A stretch of 64,000 bases of DNA from Gonatopus flavifemur (taxonomy: Eukaryota > Arthropoda > Insecta > Hymenoptera > Dryinidae), in contig JAFFJZ010000011.1 in NCBI GenBank assembly GCA_018340375.1, positions 1,178,001-1,242,000 of the forward strand. Direction: 5' to 3'. The translations under genes were made by a program, and so were the position numbers. The stretch's first letter is position 1. Each line of letters starts with the position of its first letter. Below are positions 1 through 12,673 of this stretch, piece after piece. The notes below the pieces were generated by a model. It saw nothing but the letters and a program-made list of their open reading frames with translations. It did not search any database and had not been told where the DNA came from.

Positions 1-515
1 TTCATATTCTTGGGTACTATTTACATCGGTGAGTGGTGTTCTAATGAGTCATGTTGCTAAGTTTCAATCGTTTCTTGAAACGGATTAGTAATTAAATAAG
101 GGAATAATCAACTGTTTAGAATGAAAAATTTTGCAGTACTCTCTTTAAGCGATGTTTTCAATTGCAAGGAGTTAATTTGGAAGGTTGAATGAGTATGATC
201 CACAGATTTTGTGGATCATACTCTTTTTTACTTCTTTTGCGAAAACAATAGAGCGATATATGCTGATGTGTCTATTATGACTTATAAAAAATGATTCGGC
301 ATCAAAAACTACGTGTAACATGAGTTAGACCACTCCTAATACGTGACTATACAGAAATATTTGACGTTTCCCATCTTACCCGACTTCTCCCTTGACCTGC
401 CTCTCCCCTATACCTCACTAATAGAAAGGGTCTATTCAAATATTTGACAACTAAGAAATTCAGTCACCGTGAATAAAAATTCAGTTGTGCCAGCTAAATT
501 TGATTTGTCACACTT
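1..515. other. Unassigned AT-rich DNA with one short palindrome
   Basis: No gene or transposon end recognised. Positions 191-223 form a perfect 13-bp inverted repeat (GAGTATGATCCAC and its complement) around a 7-base loop. No flanking duplication was found. Confidence 0.5.
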
Positions 516-758
516 CACTGAGAGAAACAATGATTAATATCAAGAATTTTAATTCATGAATACTGCCAAGAATAAAAATTCTTGATTACAGTTAATATGT
601 TATTGACCCCAAAGAAATTTTCTTAAATCAAGGAAATATTTCTTGAGTCAAGGAAATTTCTTTTGGGCCAATAACATATTAGCTATGATCAAGAATTTTT
701 ATTCTTGGCAGTATTCATGAATTAAAATTCTTGATATTAATCATTATTTCTCTCAGTG
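516..758. mobile_element. Fold-back MITE, CACTGAGAGAAA ends
   Basis: The two halves are reverse complements over about 105 bp per arm, so the element would fold into one long hairpin with a short central loop near 630-650. The ends are CACTGAGAGAAA and its complement. Flanks are TT on both sides (514-515, 759-760), read as a 2-bp target duplication. There is no coding capacity. Confidence 0.85.
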
Positions 759-2329
759 TTACATTTTTCATTCCCATTAAATAAACCATTTTATTCATAT
801 TCCAGACAGCCATAGACTTTTATTTACCCCGACGAAAACCTAGCTAAAATCTAGCGTAAATAAAAATCTAATTGCGGCAATTAACATTTAGCTGTCCCGA
901 CTAGTTACCTTTCCCTCAGTGCTGCTACTTTTTGTGCAGTATTGGTAATCTTCCGTATTTTCGTGTAAAAATTCATTTTCTGAACTTTATCGTTTCCAAT
1001 ATATTTTAAAACCAAGAAAAAGTCTTAGATATTTGTGAAAATTATTATATTTTCAAGTTCCATTTTTCTCCGTGTAAGAATGTAAATCCTGCAATAATTG
1101 TTAATAATGCAACAAGAGTGAGCCTTTGTACCGGCTAAAATATCTCGCTTGCGCCTCATTTGCGCCACAGTAGGAACTAAAATGTTTTCTACTAGATGAA
1201 TCAAATTGAAGAAGCTTTATGTATAACAAAATTAATTTTCAATTTGTTCAATCTTATAGTGGAAATTAACTAAATAATTCCAGAAGAATATGAAATGTCC
1301 TGGATGTTCTTCAACACGTTCAACAGATTATATGAACAAAAATCCTTGTGTTGTTTGTGACATATACCTATGTAGATTGAAACGATTGTCGTCCTTGGAT
1401 TGCTGTCCAACTTAGCTATCCTAGAAAAAACATACACCTTTTCAGCGCTCGCAGATTAGAGCCAACATCCAAGTACAAGTCCTTCATTTCGATTTTTTAC
1501 AATAACGAACACTTACAGGTTTCTCAAATAACCCCTACTGGGACTGTGTGACCCTTTATCCCTGCCATAAACACCCTCTCTCGACCGTTCTACCTTTCTC
1601 CATTCAAGAAAGTTTTTAACAACCCTTAAGAGACCTTCTTACGATACTTGAGTTTTTTAGGCTTTTTCCCAACATTACTGGATCAGAAAAAAAGCCGCAA
1701 TTGCAGGAAACGTAGGATTCGGTCATCCTTTTTTTTTGAGGTTCTTAATGTTCAGCCTTGAAATTCTTGGTTTAATACATTTACAGACGTCATGGATGGT
1801 TTCTGAAGGAACTTCTTGCGGCTTCGCTGAAAAGAGAGGTGAAAGAATCGATAGCAATGCTCTTTCTCCTTTGGTTGTCCTCGGATTTTATCTATTGTCT
1901 ATTCAAAATTTACTTTCCGACAGGTAACATAGTATGCGCAGATACAGGCAAATACACACATCATATATGAATATATGGATGTGATAGATGACTGCGGAAT
2001 AATTTCCTAAAACCTTAACGAAGAGTGTAAAAATACACAGTAAAGAATTAAGCGTGAAATTTAACACTCGAGTAACACGTGACGTGGTTCGTACAGGTTC
2101 ACTCACGCAAATGCTTTTTTTCTACCATGGATGGCGAATGTATTTCACACTATTTCGTGTACTTTTGTTTTCGTATGTCTTTCAATTATTTCACATTTGG
2201 GTGGGTAAAATTCAACACTCAAAGGAATGAAATTTTTACCACGCGTTCCATCAAATACACCTTAGTATTTAAAAATACATTCAGCCATGGTAATTTCAAC
2301 ATTCGACAAAGATGTTTCATCCGACAAAA
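759..2329. other. Unassigned AT-rich DNA
   Basis: No gene seen; the short open frames show no family motif. An isolated MITE-type right end (TTTTTCTCCGTG followed by TA) lies near 1064-1075 without a convincing left partner. Confidence 0.45.
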
Positions 2330-3075
2330 TAAATGAAATTTCATAAATGATTCTGATGAATTTTGATCAATATACAATGCAATTAATTGAAAATCTCTAT
2401 TCCGGAATCATTGTCACACTGAGAGAAGAGCGATTCGGAGGTTGGGTAAATGATGATATACTTGTTCGATAAATCTGAATAGTATTAAACTTTCACCGAT
2501 GTTTCATGAAATTTCAAGAAGTATTACTGAAAGTTTGCTTTAGATTTCTCATTATCTCTTCTCTTCATTAGTAATGTGAAGCAAAATTTCAGTAATGTTT
2601 CTTGAAATGTCATGAAACATCGCTGAAAGTTCAGTAATATTCAGATTTATCGATCAAATATAATATTATCCACTGAATCTCCAAATTGCTCTTCTCTCAG
2701 TGCAATTTAGAATATTCAGAAATGATCTGAAAATCATTGCTTCAACAACAACATAAAACAAGATGTAAACTGCGCCATAATGAAAAACAAAGCTTTCTTC
2801 TAATGAGGAAACAATAATGAAAATTCTAATACGTCATTCTCCTATTCAAGAATGATTCGAAATAACTTGGATAACACAATATTGTCCCTTGCCTTGTGAA
2901 GTTTCAGGATGTTAATGAGATTTGGATGTTTCATATGCTCTGGATTCTCGAAATTCATTGAATACTCGATGATTTTCGAATACCTACTCGATAGATTTCG
3001 AGTACTCGACTCGACTCGAAACTCGAATTACTCGACACGACTCGACTCGAAACAATCACTATCCCCACACCCCTA
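2330..3075. mobile_element. Truncated 3' end of a hAT element (copy 2), interrupted by a MITE
   Basis: Outside the inserted MITE at 2417-2701, this stretch aligns with 60838-61285 in the same order and orientation. It ends in a TACTCG/ACTCGA-rich subterminal zone (about 2950-3050) and CCACACCCCTA, the terminus of the hAT element at 59496-61462. No left terminus or transposase is present, so it is a 5'-truncated relic. Confidence 0.8.
2417..2701. mobile_element. MITE, CACTGAGAGAAG ends, inserted in hAT relic
   Basis: Terminal inverted repeats start CACTGAGAGAAGAGC. Flanks are CA at 2415-2416 and CA at 2702-2703. The related hAT copy at 60.9 kb has the uninterrupted site with a single CA (60924-60925), which fixes both ends and the 2-bp duplication. 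The right half of a second copy lies at 56727-56850. Confidence 0.92.
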
Positions 3076-5932
3076 GTAATAATTATTCAAATCTAGTATT
3101 CACAACTGTGGAACAGTTCGGGTAACTTATAGTAACGCGAATATTTATATATGATTGCGTTAACAGTAATAGGATAGACCGAGGTAAATCAGAACAAAAT
3201 GAGCACATTGTCTGTTTTTGTTCATTCTCATTGTTAATTACATTCTTTGACCATGTCAGTTGCTTACATGATTTCACTATTTACCAGGAAAAAAGTGTAA
3301 CACAACCATGAAGCACATCATTTAGTCGTGGGCAATGATACAAGTCAAAGCATCGCGTGTATAAAGAAGAATTTTATCACTGATGTATAAACGCTATCGC
3401 AATTCTTGAAATTTTCATCTACAAGATACGTTGAAAATCATGTCAGTCTAATCCATACATACAGTTTGTGATTTACTGAATCAGACGAATGAATTGTTCA
3501 AACAATATTATCACGTCCTTCATCAGCAGATGAATGCTTGTTTTCAAATAATATATGGGCTGATTCGGATCAGGTTTTCTGGGGTGATTTCGATCATGGT
3601 TTCTTCCAAATCATATGAGACTGAAACGCAACAATGGTACATCAACAAACAGGTACTGGTATCTATTGCTATTTTAACCCTGAATTCAGTGCAGTGGGTG
3701 TGAAGAATGATCTTATAACAAATGTGCCGGCAAGAAAAGTCACACAGAAACGTTTATTTTTCACATGTGGCTAGAATAAAGTTCTTTCATTTATCAAACG
3801 TATTTAGGGTTCAAAAGAGAGTTTCAAATTGTAAATTCGTTTTGCATCGATATACGTTTCATGTTTATCATTGATCCTCTTGGCCCCCGATTCTGGGGCG
3901 AACCGGATGATTGCCATTCTATGTTTATTTCCTTATAAAACAAAGAACTGTCTATTCGATCATTCCTCTTTTGCATAGATCTCACGCCAAAGATGTACGC
4001 AATCCAAATTTATCCATAGACCCACCGAAAAAGCTCTCTCCTCCTGATTGTTTTTATCCATTGAGAGAAAAGCGATCTGATTCGCCTCGGTCTATTCTAT
4101 GAAGAGTTGAAAAAAGTACAATTGGAAAAGTATAATTGAATAGTTGCCACCTCATATGGTTTCCATGATTACGAATTTCTCTGAGTGTATTCATCATACA
4201 TTCATTTGAGCCGTTTCTGTACTCAAAAGAACTGAATCAGGCAAAAGACGTAATTTTCACAATAATATTACTTTTTGAAAAGTGCCTTTGGAGATAAAAA
4301 AAATGACATACAAGAATAACAAAAGGGGGTTTACAACATGCTAGAGTATCGCAAGTAACCTTTTTTTTCGACCTGTCCGTCGGATTCAACTCTACAGGAT
4401 TTTATGCTCGTTTGACCTCGTAAACCCCAGAAATATCTATTTTATGACCATCGTATTTTTTTCAGTGCTTTTTCTTTGTTGTATTTTTTCTTTTTTTTCT
4501 TTCCCTTCCTCTCTTCTTCATCTTCCTCCTCCCCCTCCTTCTCTTCACTTATATCCCTTTTTTTCTCAAGGACAATGTTTAGGGTTGTATATGTAACTTG
4601 AAAAAAATCCTCGGGGGGGTTAAAGCTCATACAGAAGTCAGTTTGTTCCCGACCTACGCGCTCGCAACATTCTTAACTCATATCTATTCAGATTCTTCCA
4701 TCAGAAGAAGAATATTAGAGCATAGTCTAGATGAAAGCTTTGTAAATCCGTGTCAAGTGAAATGTGAAAAAGAAATAATCAAGTGTGTCATGTACAATCA
4801 TTTGTCATAGTAAAAATTGTAAACATCATGTTTCTTAGATGAGGAAGGAGAAAAAATGTATTCGCTCATCCATTTGCAAATTAAATGACAATATTTTAAT
4901 GGGTCGGCAAGTGAGTTTTATAATAATAATCAAATTGAAACCTGGAATAGATCCTTATAACATGAGATTTACAATTACAAATTTACATAATATTATGGGC
5001 ACGTAAATATGCGATCAACATTCATAATGATTACATCTCAAATAATGGTTGACATGGAGATCAATTATTTTATATCCATGTAATCAAAACGACAAAGAAT
5101 TAAATATGATTGGACATGATCTAATTTTGAATATTTATAGGTATATAATTGTGAATTCAACAATACTAATAAACTTGTACCATCTTGATTCGATCGATTC
5201 AAATCAGCAATTACGCATGGATACACTGATCGTACAATTATTGGTGTGACTGAGTGATTTGAATACCTGAAGTTCAAAGTTGTTTGTATGAAAGAAAATA
5301 CAGTGATTCGCGATAAATGAGGTGGAAATTGAATGATAATCCTCTAAATTTAGAAGAAGTTTCTCCTTACTATTTATCCTTTGAATCATGAATAAACCGA
5401 TAAGTATAGAATCCAAAATTTAGTTTTCTCCACACCTGAATCAATCGAATTTCACTACAAAGGAGTAATAAGTATACCAACTACTGTTAAATTGATACCT
5501 ATTCTCTTTTCTATCAGTGTATAATCCCTGATTCAAGGGGAGTTTACGGGAAAAGAAAATTGTGGATTTCTCTACATGGCGCAACAACTTTACATTGTAA
5601 ATTTTACGAGTTCATTGTGTTTATTACAGCATACATTATACCAAAAGTGAAGTGAGTGAGAAAAATTGCAATTCCCCAACGTAAGCCCCAATGTTCTATT
5701 ATCTTATCAACATTAGATATATTGTGAAATTTTCGATTCAAAGACCCGGAGCATAATATACCAACATCCGTTCTACACTTATTTCTTCCGGGATGAAGGA
5801 CTGGAATGAGGGAGAGGGGGGGGGGGAGAGTGAGGGATGATTACCATGTGGAGTGGAGTATGAATTACGCCTAATTCTCCCCTTGAGCAAAAATGAGCGT
5901 AAAGTGCATATTGATATTCATTCCTTAGCGCG
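3076..5932. other. Unassigned AT-rich DNA with a pyrimidine tract
   Basis: No gene, RNA or transposon end recognised. Positions 4466-4555 are a nearly pure C/T tract. A short G-rich run lies at 5811-5835. Confidence 0.45.
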
Positions 5933-6042
5933 TATGAACTCTGGCCCACTCTGACCCCATTCTGGCCCAGTTTTGCGCCCACATTGGCAGGATGAGGCTC
6001 ATGCTGGGCCGGGATGGGCCCGATGGTGAATACATGCTAGGG
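5933..6042. mobile_element. MITE, CCCTAGCGTGTATG family, copy 1
   Basis: About 110 bp and GC-rich, with the pattern TATGAACTCTGGCCC...TGGGCC...ATACATGCTAGGG. Flanks are TT and TT. Related copies lie at 25989-26098, 33322-33412 and 49057-49155. The higher GC makes the family stand out from its surroundings. Confidence 0.85.
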
Positions 6043-6280
6043 TTGTAGAATGCATAGTAATAATGGAAATCGCATGTTGATACCAGTTAGTACCAAAATT
6101 TCATGCAAAATGCACTTCATACTGAAGTCATACGTCATAGAGTTAGATAGGATGGATTAGATGGATTTACCAGTACGTCAATCAGTAATACTTCACTTCA
6201 TGTTGTAAGACCAACATTTCAAGGTGCTAACCAACAACATTCGTCATCATTCTCAAGTCACTAAATAACCTGTATGAAAT

Positions 6281-6645
6281 CCCTGGGAGGAATATTTCAC
6301 TGAAAATCACTGAAATTTTCAGTAATTCTCAGTGAAGCATTTTTCAAAGGATTTCAGAGGTGTTTATGGTTTTTCAGAGAGTCTTGGTGATTTTTAAGAG
6401 AATTCAGCAATTTTCAGCGATATTTATAAATATTCGGGGAGATTTTCAGTCGAAAAACGTGCCCTATAAGGGAGACTTTTTCAAAATTTTTCAGAGTTTG
6501 AGAAAATTTTCATAGGTTTTTAGAATTTTTCAGATTCTCTTAAGTTTTTTCAATGTTTTTCAAAGTTTTCCAGCGAGTATCAGAGTCTTCCAGTAAAATT
6601 CAGGGAAATTTTCAGAGATTTTCAGAGAAACTGTTGTCACCAGGG
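6281..6645. mobile_element. MITE, CCCTGG ends, TTTTCAG-rich interior, copy 1
   Basis: Starts CCCTGGG and ends CACCAGGG; flanks are AT and AT. The interior is a string of TTTTCAGNGA-like words. It aligns in reverse orientation with 47302-47636 and loosely with 32165-32659. No coding sequence. Confidence 0.85.
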
Positions 6646-7240
6646 ATAACGTAAATGATAAGTGAAAAACTCAATCAGAAAGGAAGAAGAGAATACTCAT
6701 AATGAAAGTTATATGCAATAAAATAAAGGGTTAAATCAGCCCAGAAATCTCCTAGTAGAGATTGTGACTGGGCATTGAATGGATTCCAGTTAGTTTTTCC
6801 ATAGTGAAGCTAGTTTTGTAACGCAGTTTCTAGCCAATGCCCACACTAAGAGAAAGGTTTTCTTCTGACAAATCAACGCATTTGGTTGAACATTTTCAAG
6901 AGCTATCGTCTCATACAAATAAGACTCATTCATTTTAATCAAATCTCGCAGAGTTGCCAACTTGGGGTTTCTACCCTTACATCCAGGGAGAAATCTAGGG
7001 GGGTACAGGAGGATTTTTTACGGGTGATTATAGGGGAATCAAATTCAAGTGTCTTCACTCAATGAAAAAATTATCATTCTATCGATATTTCAGATATAAA
7101 TATCAGAGTAGATTCTATTATCAACTTTTGGTAATAAAAATTGAAGAGAGAACTGTATTTAATCGATCGTATAATTTTGTTTGAGGTTTGAGGGACCTAT
7201 CACATGCGTGAAATTATTACTTCCATGAAAAAATGATGTC
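6646..7240. other. Unassigned AT-rich DNA
   Basis: No gene or complete element seen. A degraded piece at 6820-6840 (GCTAGTTTTGTAACGC) resembles the interior of the CCCTAGTAG MITE family. Confidence 0.4.
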
Positions 7241-7470
7241 CACTGAAAATAAAGTTCTAGAACGGTTAACGTTCGGACATCAACAGTCAATGTCCGTGAA
7301 AAAAGTAAATTGGTAACCATGGAAACATTACTGGCTCATTTCATTCACATCAACCGTTGATGCACAACTAATTAACTAGCAATGTACCAGTGAGTAATAG
7401 CAGATCTTAAAATTTTATTTTCCATCCTTGATGTCCGAACGTTGACTGTTCCAGAGTTTTATTCTCAGTG
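7241..7470. mobile_element. MITE, CACTGAAAATAAA ends
   Basis: The left arm (CACTGAAAATAAAGTTCTAG, then a GTTCGGACATCAA word) is the reverse complement of the right arm ending TTTTATTCTCAGTG. Flanks TC and TA differ by one base, so the duplication is not proven. Confidence 0.75.
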
Positions 7471-8591
7471 TAGGCGAAACTCGAGTTCTAGGTGACAACT
7501 TCAACCTATCCCACTGAGAGTACAAAATTACAGAAGGGTGTTGGTGCTGTATTTTTCATTACGAATTGAAACCAAATATTATCATAGTTTTATGAAGTGG
7601 ATGAATACATAAGTAATCGTATGAGAATTTCATTTATCCATGCCAATGAGTACCGAATTTTAGATTTTTGAACACCACATTTGATTCTTATAATCTGAAT
7701 ATTGTCTTCTATAAGCGGAAAAAATTTACAAAATTAAGTGCTCTTGATCTTCTTGTATGGTCAGTTTGTTATTATATTCTTCAATGAGTTTCACTCCTCT
7801 CTCTGCTGTATCATTCGTCATTTTAATAGCGTCAATGATTTTTTCCCTCATTGATAACTTTTGATACGATTCAATTGCCACGGTTTGTCGTTGACAAAGA
7901 AAATGTGTTATTCTAAAATGGCTGAAAAATGTTCTGGTCTCTGAACATATGCATTGTTCCAAATAAGATTCTTAGCATAGTGTCAGAGTAAGCTGATATT
8001 CAGATTGCAAGTGAGTTTTACTTTTCACTGTGTAGCAGATAATTGTGTTCCTTATTAATTAATAACTCCATCATGGATTTTAAATCGAGAGGAATTATCA
8101 AAATGAAGCATATGAGTATACTTGTCAAAATGAATCCATAGTGATTGTCTATCCGACGGTCAACTTACGTTGCTCACGAACGAAAAGTTCTCAGGCTGTG
8201 AAAAATCCGTGTAAAAATTCCATCAAGGATGATTGAAGATATTGTTTTCGATGGTGATCAGTGGATTTTTATACCTATAATTAGCCTGATATTATGAAAA
8301 TATGTTGAATCATAATGGTGTAATCGCATAAAACTGCACCAATAATATATATTGACAACAATATACATTGGATATGTATCCATGATTCTTGTTAAAAATT
8401 TTTCGATAGCGATTGAAAATGAAAATCGGGAACAATAATGATGGAAATAAATGACTATTCATTGAAAATCCTACTGTGAAAAGCACAGAGTAAAAATGAT
8501 GTCGAAAGTATTCTCCGAAGATAAAATTGTAGTTGATTCCGTGTTGCGAAGTTGAAATAACTTCATTCGATATTGAATCGACATAATTCAG
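7471..8591. other. Unassigned DNA with one MITE end fragment
   Basis: Positions 7988-8033 match the right end of the CACTGTAAAAAGT family (AAGCTGATATTCAG... GTGAGTTTTACTTTT). Nothing else is recognised; short open frames here show no family motif. Confidence 0.45.
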
Positions 8592-8809
8592 CACCCTGTA
8601 AAAAATAATCGGAATTTTCCCATACGCAACAACCGGAAAATCCTGATCATGGGATAGGAAATCAATTTCCGGTGCATGTAGAAGGAATTTCCCATAAATT
8701 CAACTGAAAAATCCAAACTTTATGGAAGTTTTAGAAATTCCTAACGCATGTATATGTCAATCACTTCCGAACATTTATATGAACTTTCCCATAGGAATTT
8801 TTTACAGTG
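8592..8809. mobile_element. Probable MITE, C(A)CTGTAAAAAAT ends
   Basis: The left side, CACCCTGTAAAAAATAATC with GGAATTTTCCCATA, mirrors the right side CCCATAGGAATTTTTTACAGTG. The left terminus is imperfect and no matching flank was found. Confidence 0.55.
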
Positions 8810-9031
8810 TAGTATATTTGCCGGAATTTGGGTTTCAACTCCATTGCACACGATCGATCTTCCACTGTCCATACGCAGAAGGGATATTTAATAATTTCAA
8901 TTCGATGAATGCTGACTTCATGGAAATATGTTCGAATTTTCACGCAGGAAATAGGATATTTTCACACAACTCAATATGTGAGTTTGATAAGCCGCAAACT
9001 GTCAGAAGTGTTCAGAATTTTCCTACATCTA

Positions 9032-9282
9032 CACTAAAAAAAACAAAGTTTTTAAATGTACATCTTGTGAAGTCAATATATGGATGATTTCAAAAAATAG
9101 TTTGAGCTACCACAATTTTAATTGATTTCACAGCTGGAAATGTAGGATTTGCAACAGCTGTAGTATATCCCACATTCGCTGTTTTAAAATCAACCTAAAT
9201 CGTGGTAGCTCGAATTATTTTTGAAATCGTCCAAATATTGACTCCGCGAGAAGTAAATTTTACAACTTCTTTTTCCTCAGTG
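9032..9282. mobile_element. Fold-back MITE, CACTAAAAAAAAC ends
   Basis: Long inverted arms (left word GATTTCAAAAAATAGTTTGA, right word TTATTTTTGAAATCGTCC) run to termini CACTA and CAGTG. Flanks are TA and TA. Confidence 0.85.
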
Positions 9283-10767
9283 TATGTACCTAAAGGAAAT
9301 TTTCTAAATTCGCTGGGAAAAGTGAATTCCTGTACATGTATGGGAATTTTCATACAAAAATTTTTGAAAATGATTGTTTTTATGGAGTGCATGGAGGATG
9401 TATTACGCAGATGGTGAAAAGTAAGCACATTGATGGCCAATGTGCAACGAAAAAATACTTTTTTCGCTTTGATTCTCAATGTCTTAACATAAGTTTCCGA
9501 CGTTCATACATCAGCTATGTCATAACACTGCCTTAGTGCTACCAGTATTACCTGAGAGTGCTACAAAGTATTGCTTGTATAGTGAAATACTACCAAGTCC
9601 AAACATAAATTAAGTACTGTATGTACAAGACGCTTTTGAATGTATAAGTGGATGGTAGCAACCCTATCGTAGATGCCTTGATTTTGCTGGCTGTGATCAA
9701 TATCCAGTGTACGAATTACTTTCGCAGTTCTGTTACGTCCGAAAGTGACATACTTAGAATTGGAAAATTTGGAAAATTTGGATTACTTATATTTTTTGTG
9801 CAGGAAATAGCCCATGAATATTTGTCACGCATTAATTGCAAGAAGTGCCATGCGTTGATTCTAAGAATGCCTTCTTGTGATTGGCACGTGATAAATACTC
9901 ACGCACTAATTCCTAGATTTTTCTTCCCGTGTACTCTCACAGATTCAAGTCGAAATTATTCAAATATTCGTATGTTGGTTAATTCAACATATTTCTTAAT
10001 GATCCTGTGACTTATGCAGAAGGGCTGTGAATAGTGGTATTTCGCTTCTATGGAGGTATTTAGAAATAGTCTGTAACAAATTGTTTGAGTGTCGGCTTCC
10101 AGATGGTTTGAGAATTTTTAGGAAATGTCGGAGGAATTTTCCGCAATACCAACAAATATTTTTTAGAAATTGTCACAAGTTCTTACTCTCAAAACAATTG
10201 CAAACATTTGAAAAGGGAGTCTTTCAGATGATCCTAGGAATGTAGTTTTTCAAAGTAAAAAACGTTTCGAATTCTCGAAAGATATCTTTCCGTTGTATGA
10301 GATTCATTGTACTCTTTCTGTTACCTTCTTACAATATCCTAAAGATGAAAAGTACAAAACGTGCAATGTTCATCAGTTTCGGTCAGTGTAGGATACTTAT
10401 ATAATGATCAAATTGCATCAGTTCACATGATCGTTTTTGAGAAACGATCGAATCCTAAGATTCAAAATCCGTTTATTATAACAATCGGGTATGGTTTGGA
10501 TGCATAGATTTTGTAAAAGTGAAAGATCAAAATGTTTTCTAAATGCATGGGCCGATAAAAAGTGCAATTCTCGTATACCTTGAAATAAATTTTGCTTACT
10601 GAGAATGAATTCGATTATGAAAGTTGAATCTCTGAGAAAATCATTATTAAACAAGTCATTTCCATATCATTGAATTATTTTTTGATCAATCATTTGGAAC
10701 ACTCTGAAAGACATCTGAAACGGATCTGAAGGGATTCTTATTAAGCAAATTCAGTTGTCTCGCAGAA
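9283..10767. other. Unassigned DNA
   Basis: Contains a 120-codon open frame (9648-10010) with no recognisable motif and biased, repetitive composition. I do not call it a gene. No transposon with two ends was found. Confidence 0.4.
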
Positions 10768-10880
10768 CACTGGAAGATATCTTGAGAAAACTTTGAAAAA
10801 TCTTCAACAAAGACATCTAAAACGTATTATTTAATGTTACGTAAGATGTCTTGTAGAATTCTTCGAAATATCTTCCAGTG
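10768..10880. repeat. Short inverted repeat, CACTGGAAGATAT ends
   Basis: CACTGGAAGATATC at the left mirrors ATATCTTCCAGTG at the right. Flanks AA and AT do not match. A distantly similar GAAGATATCTT-rich stretch lies at 23115-23310. Confidence 0.45.
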
Positions 10881-10932
10881 ATCTGAGAGAATTTCGTAAA
10901 AATGACAGACTTTGATCGTACTTTTTGACGAA

Positions 10933-11328
10933 CACTGTAAAAAGTGGAACTTACTTTTATCCTGCATATGAGCTGATTTTAAAAGTACACGATCGCATAG
11001 GTAGCTCCATCTGGTGGCACTTTTTTCCGACCAAAATACTCATAACTGAACGCATCAAAACGTATGAAATTTCCAGGGATGAATCTTTGAATTTTTGAAT
11101 CTGTTGAATCTTTGAATTTTGAATCTTCGAATCTTTTCTTTATCCCTGAAAATTTTAGACTCTTTGATGCCTTATGCGCTCGTATCCTCTTAAGATGCAG
11201 CCAAAACTAGCCCTGCTTCAATTGAAAGTAAGCACCGAAAACAAATGCGGACATAATAAAAAAGACTGAATCTCAGATGAGTTTTCAAGTGAGATGTAAC
11301 CATATTCAATCCAACACTTTTTACTATG
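10933..11328. mobile_element. MITE, CACTGTAAAAAGT family, copy 1, with inserted hairpin
   Basis: Left end CACTGTAAAAAGTGGAAC. The right part holds GATGCAGCCAAAACTAG and ends CACTTTTTACTATG. It matches 56987-57168 and 62297-62479, which lack the middle block, so 11052-11170 looks like an insertion. Flanks AA and AT differ. Confidence 0.75.
11052..11170. repeat. Hairpin with internal TTTGAATCT tandem repeats
   Basis: GCATCAAA...CCAGGGAT at the left mirrors ATCCCTGAAAATTTT...TTTGATGC at the right. The loop is built of about six copies of a 9-base TTTGAATCT-like unit (11084-11139). It sits inside a larger MITE. Confidence 0.65.
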
Positions 11329-11680
11329 ATTATTTTTCTAAAAGGGGGGGACAATGTTCATTTCTGATGAAAAGAAGCATTTCCTCATGATGAAAAGGAC
11401 ATACCCACTTTTGGAATAAAGAAAACCTCCCCATAATCTTCGTAGTGTCCATTGTTCGTAAAAGATATCGCCTCTATTATTGCATTCCGGCATGACAAGC
11501 CATAGCTGCGCATACAAAATCAGAATGAAATAATATAAATATTATCGGAAGTCATATTTTATATATTTTCAAAAGATCTGGCCCGGTTAAAATTAAAACA
11601 GTAAATCCCCGTCACGGCGGAAATACATGATGGCGATAACAATAAGATTGCTGTCAGACCCAAAAAGAGGTTACAATGTA

Positions 11681-12293
11681 CACTGAGAAAAAGGATTAGT
11701 GAACTGAACGAAAACGTAGTTGACTCAACTACGCCAGGAGCTTAAATACGTTCAACCAACTCTGGAGGTTGCATTAAATCATTCCCCAGGTTGGCCGACT
11801 CTGTTGAGTCAACTACTTGAATGATTGGGACAATGGAAAATAGTTTCCGTCAAGTATCCATATACATTTGACACAAAATAACGAAGCATTGATTGCCTGC
11901 GAGGTTGACTCAACTACGTGAGATTTTGAATGAAACTTCTTCTGTGATTTGTTGACGTTGACACACATTGGTTCATAAAATCAAGTGATATGTTTGAGAC
12001 AATGAAAGGTGGCGTACCCTAGTAGAAATGCTCTAGTAATTGACGAGTTTTGTAACGCTTAACTAGCCAGAAACTAGACGCTTGCAAGTGCCTCGTAGGG
12101 TTTTGGTGAGGTACTTGCGAGTGTCTAGTATTTGGCTAGTTGAGCGTTACAAAACTCGTCAATAACTAGAGTATTTCTACTTGGGTAGTTGAGTCTACAA
12201 TTTCCAAGTCATTTCAACTGAAAATTCGTTGGTCATTCATAAATTCTTTAACTACGCATGGTGGTTAATGGGACTTCTATTTTTTTCTCAATG
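11681..12293. mobile_element. MITE, CACTGAGAAAAAGG ends, TTGACTCAAC-rich
   Basis: Ends CACTGAGAAAAA and TTTTTTCTCAATG; flanks are TA and TA. The interior holds three TTGA(C/G)TCAAC palindromes: 11716-11732 (GTAGTTGACTCAACTAC) and near 11803 and 11904. A complete CCCTAGTAG MITE is nested at 12017-12185. Confidence 0.85.
12017..12185. mobile_element. MITE, CCCTAGTAGAAATGCTC family, copy 1 (169 bp)
   Basis: Hairpin element with TIR CCCTAGTAGAAATGCTCTAG; flanks are TA (12015-12016) and TA (12186-12187). Another copy at 61286-61454 has the same length. The arms carry TTTTGTAACGCTTAACTAGCC. Confidence 0.93.
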
Positions 12294-12309
12294 TAGGTAT
12301 CACAGCCTA

Positions 12310-12565
12310 CACTGAAAAAACGTTTGTTCCAGTCAAACAAAATTTTAGTTGAAATCAACACGCATCAACACGGAGAAACTTTTTGATTGGTTGAGATGAA
12401 ATTCGTTTGGGATGAACAAAATTTGGTTCACGATAATTAATGGTTTCTTACAAACAAGTAAACTTTATTTATTCTAAACAAATCTTATTTCAGCCGATCA
12501 AAAAGTTTCTTTGTGTTCATTTCAATCAAAATTTTGTTCCGCTGGAACAAAGTGTGTTTTCAGTT
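12310..12565. mobile_element. MITE, CACTG...GTTTGTTCC family, copy 1
   Basis: Starts CACTGAAAAAACGTTTGTTCC and ends GTGTGTTTTCAGT. The inner words AACTTTTTGATTGG and CAAAAAGTTTCTTTG are shared by four copies in the window. The right terminus is mutated, so the duplication is unclear. Confidence 0.85.
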
Positions 12566-12673
12566 CAACTTCTCGTTAAAGTCCCCATACTATTCCTTTC
12601 ACATTTAAAACAGTGAAATTCCACTGATTGTAGTGGAAAGTCGGCCACTGCCAATTAGTGCATATACAGTGTG

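Noticed and set aside
9648..10010. 120-codon open frame
   Set aside because: Repetitive wording (GAAAATTTGGAAAATTTGG, ACGCATTAATT/ACGCACTAATT) and no domain; treated as chance.
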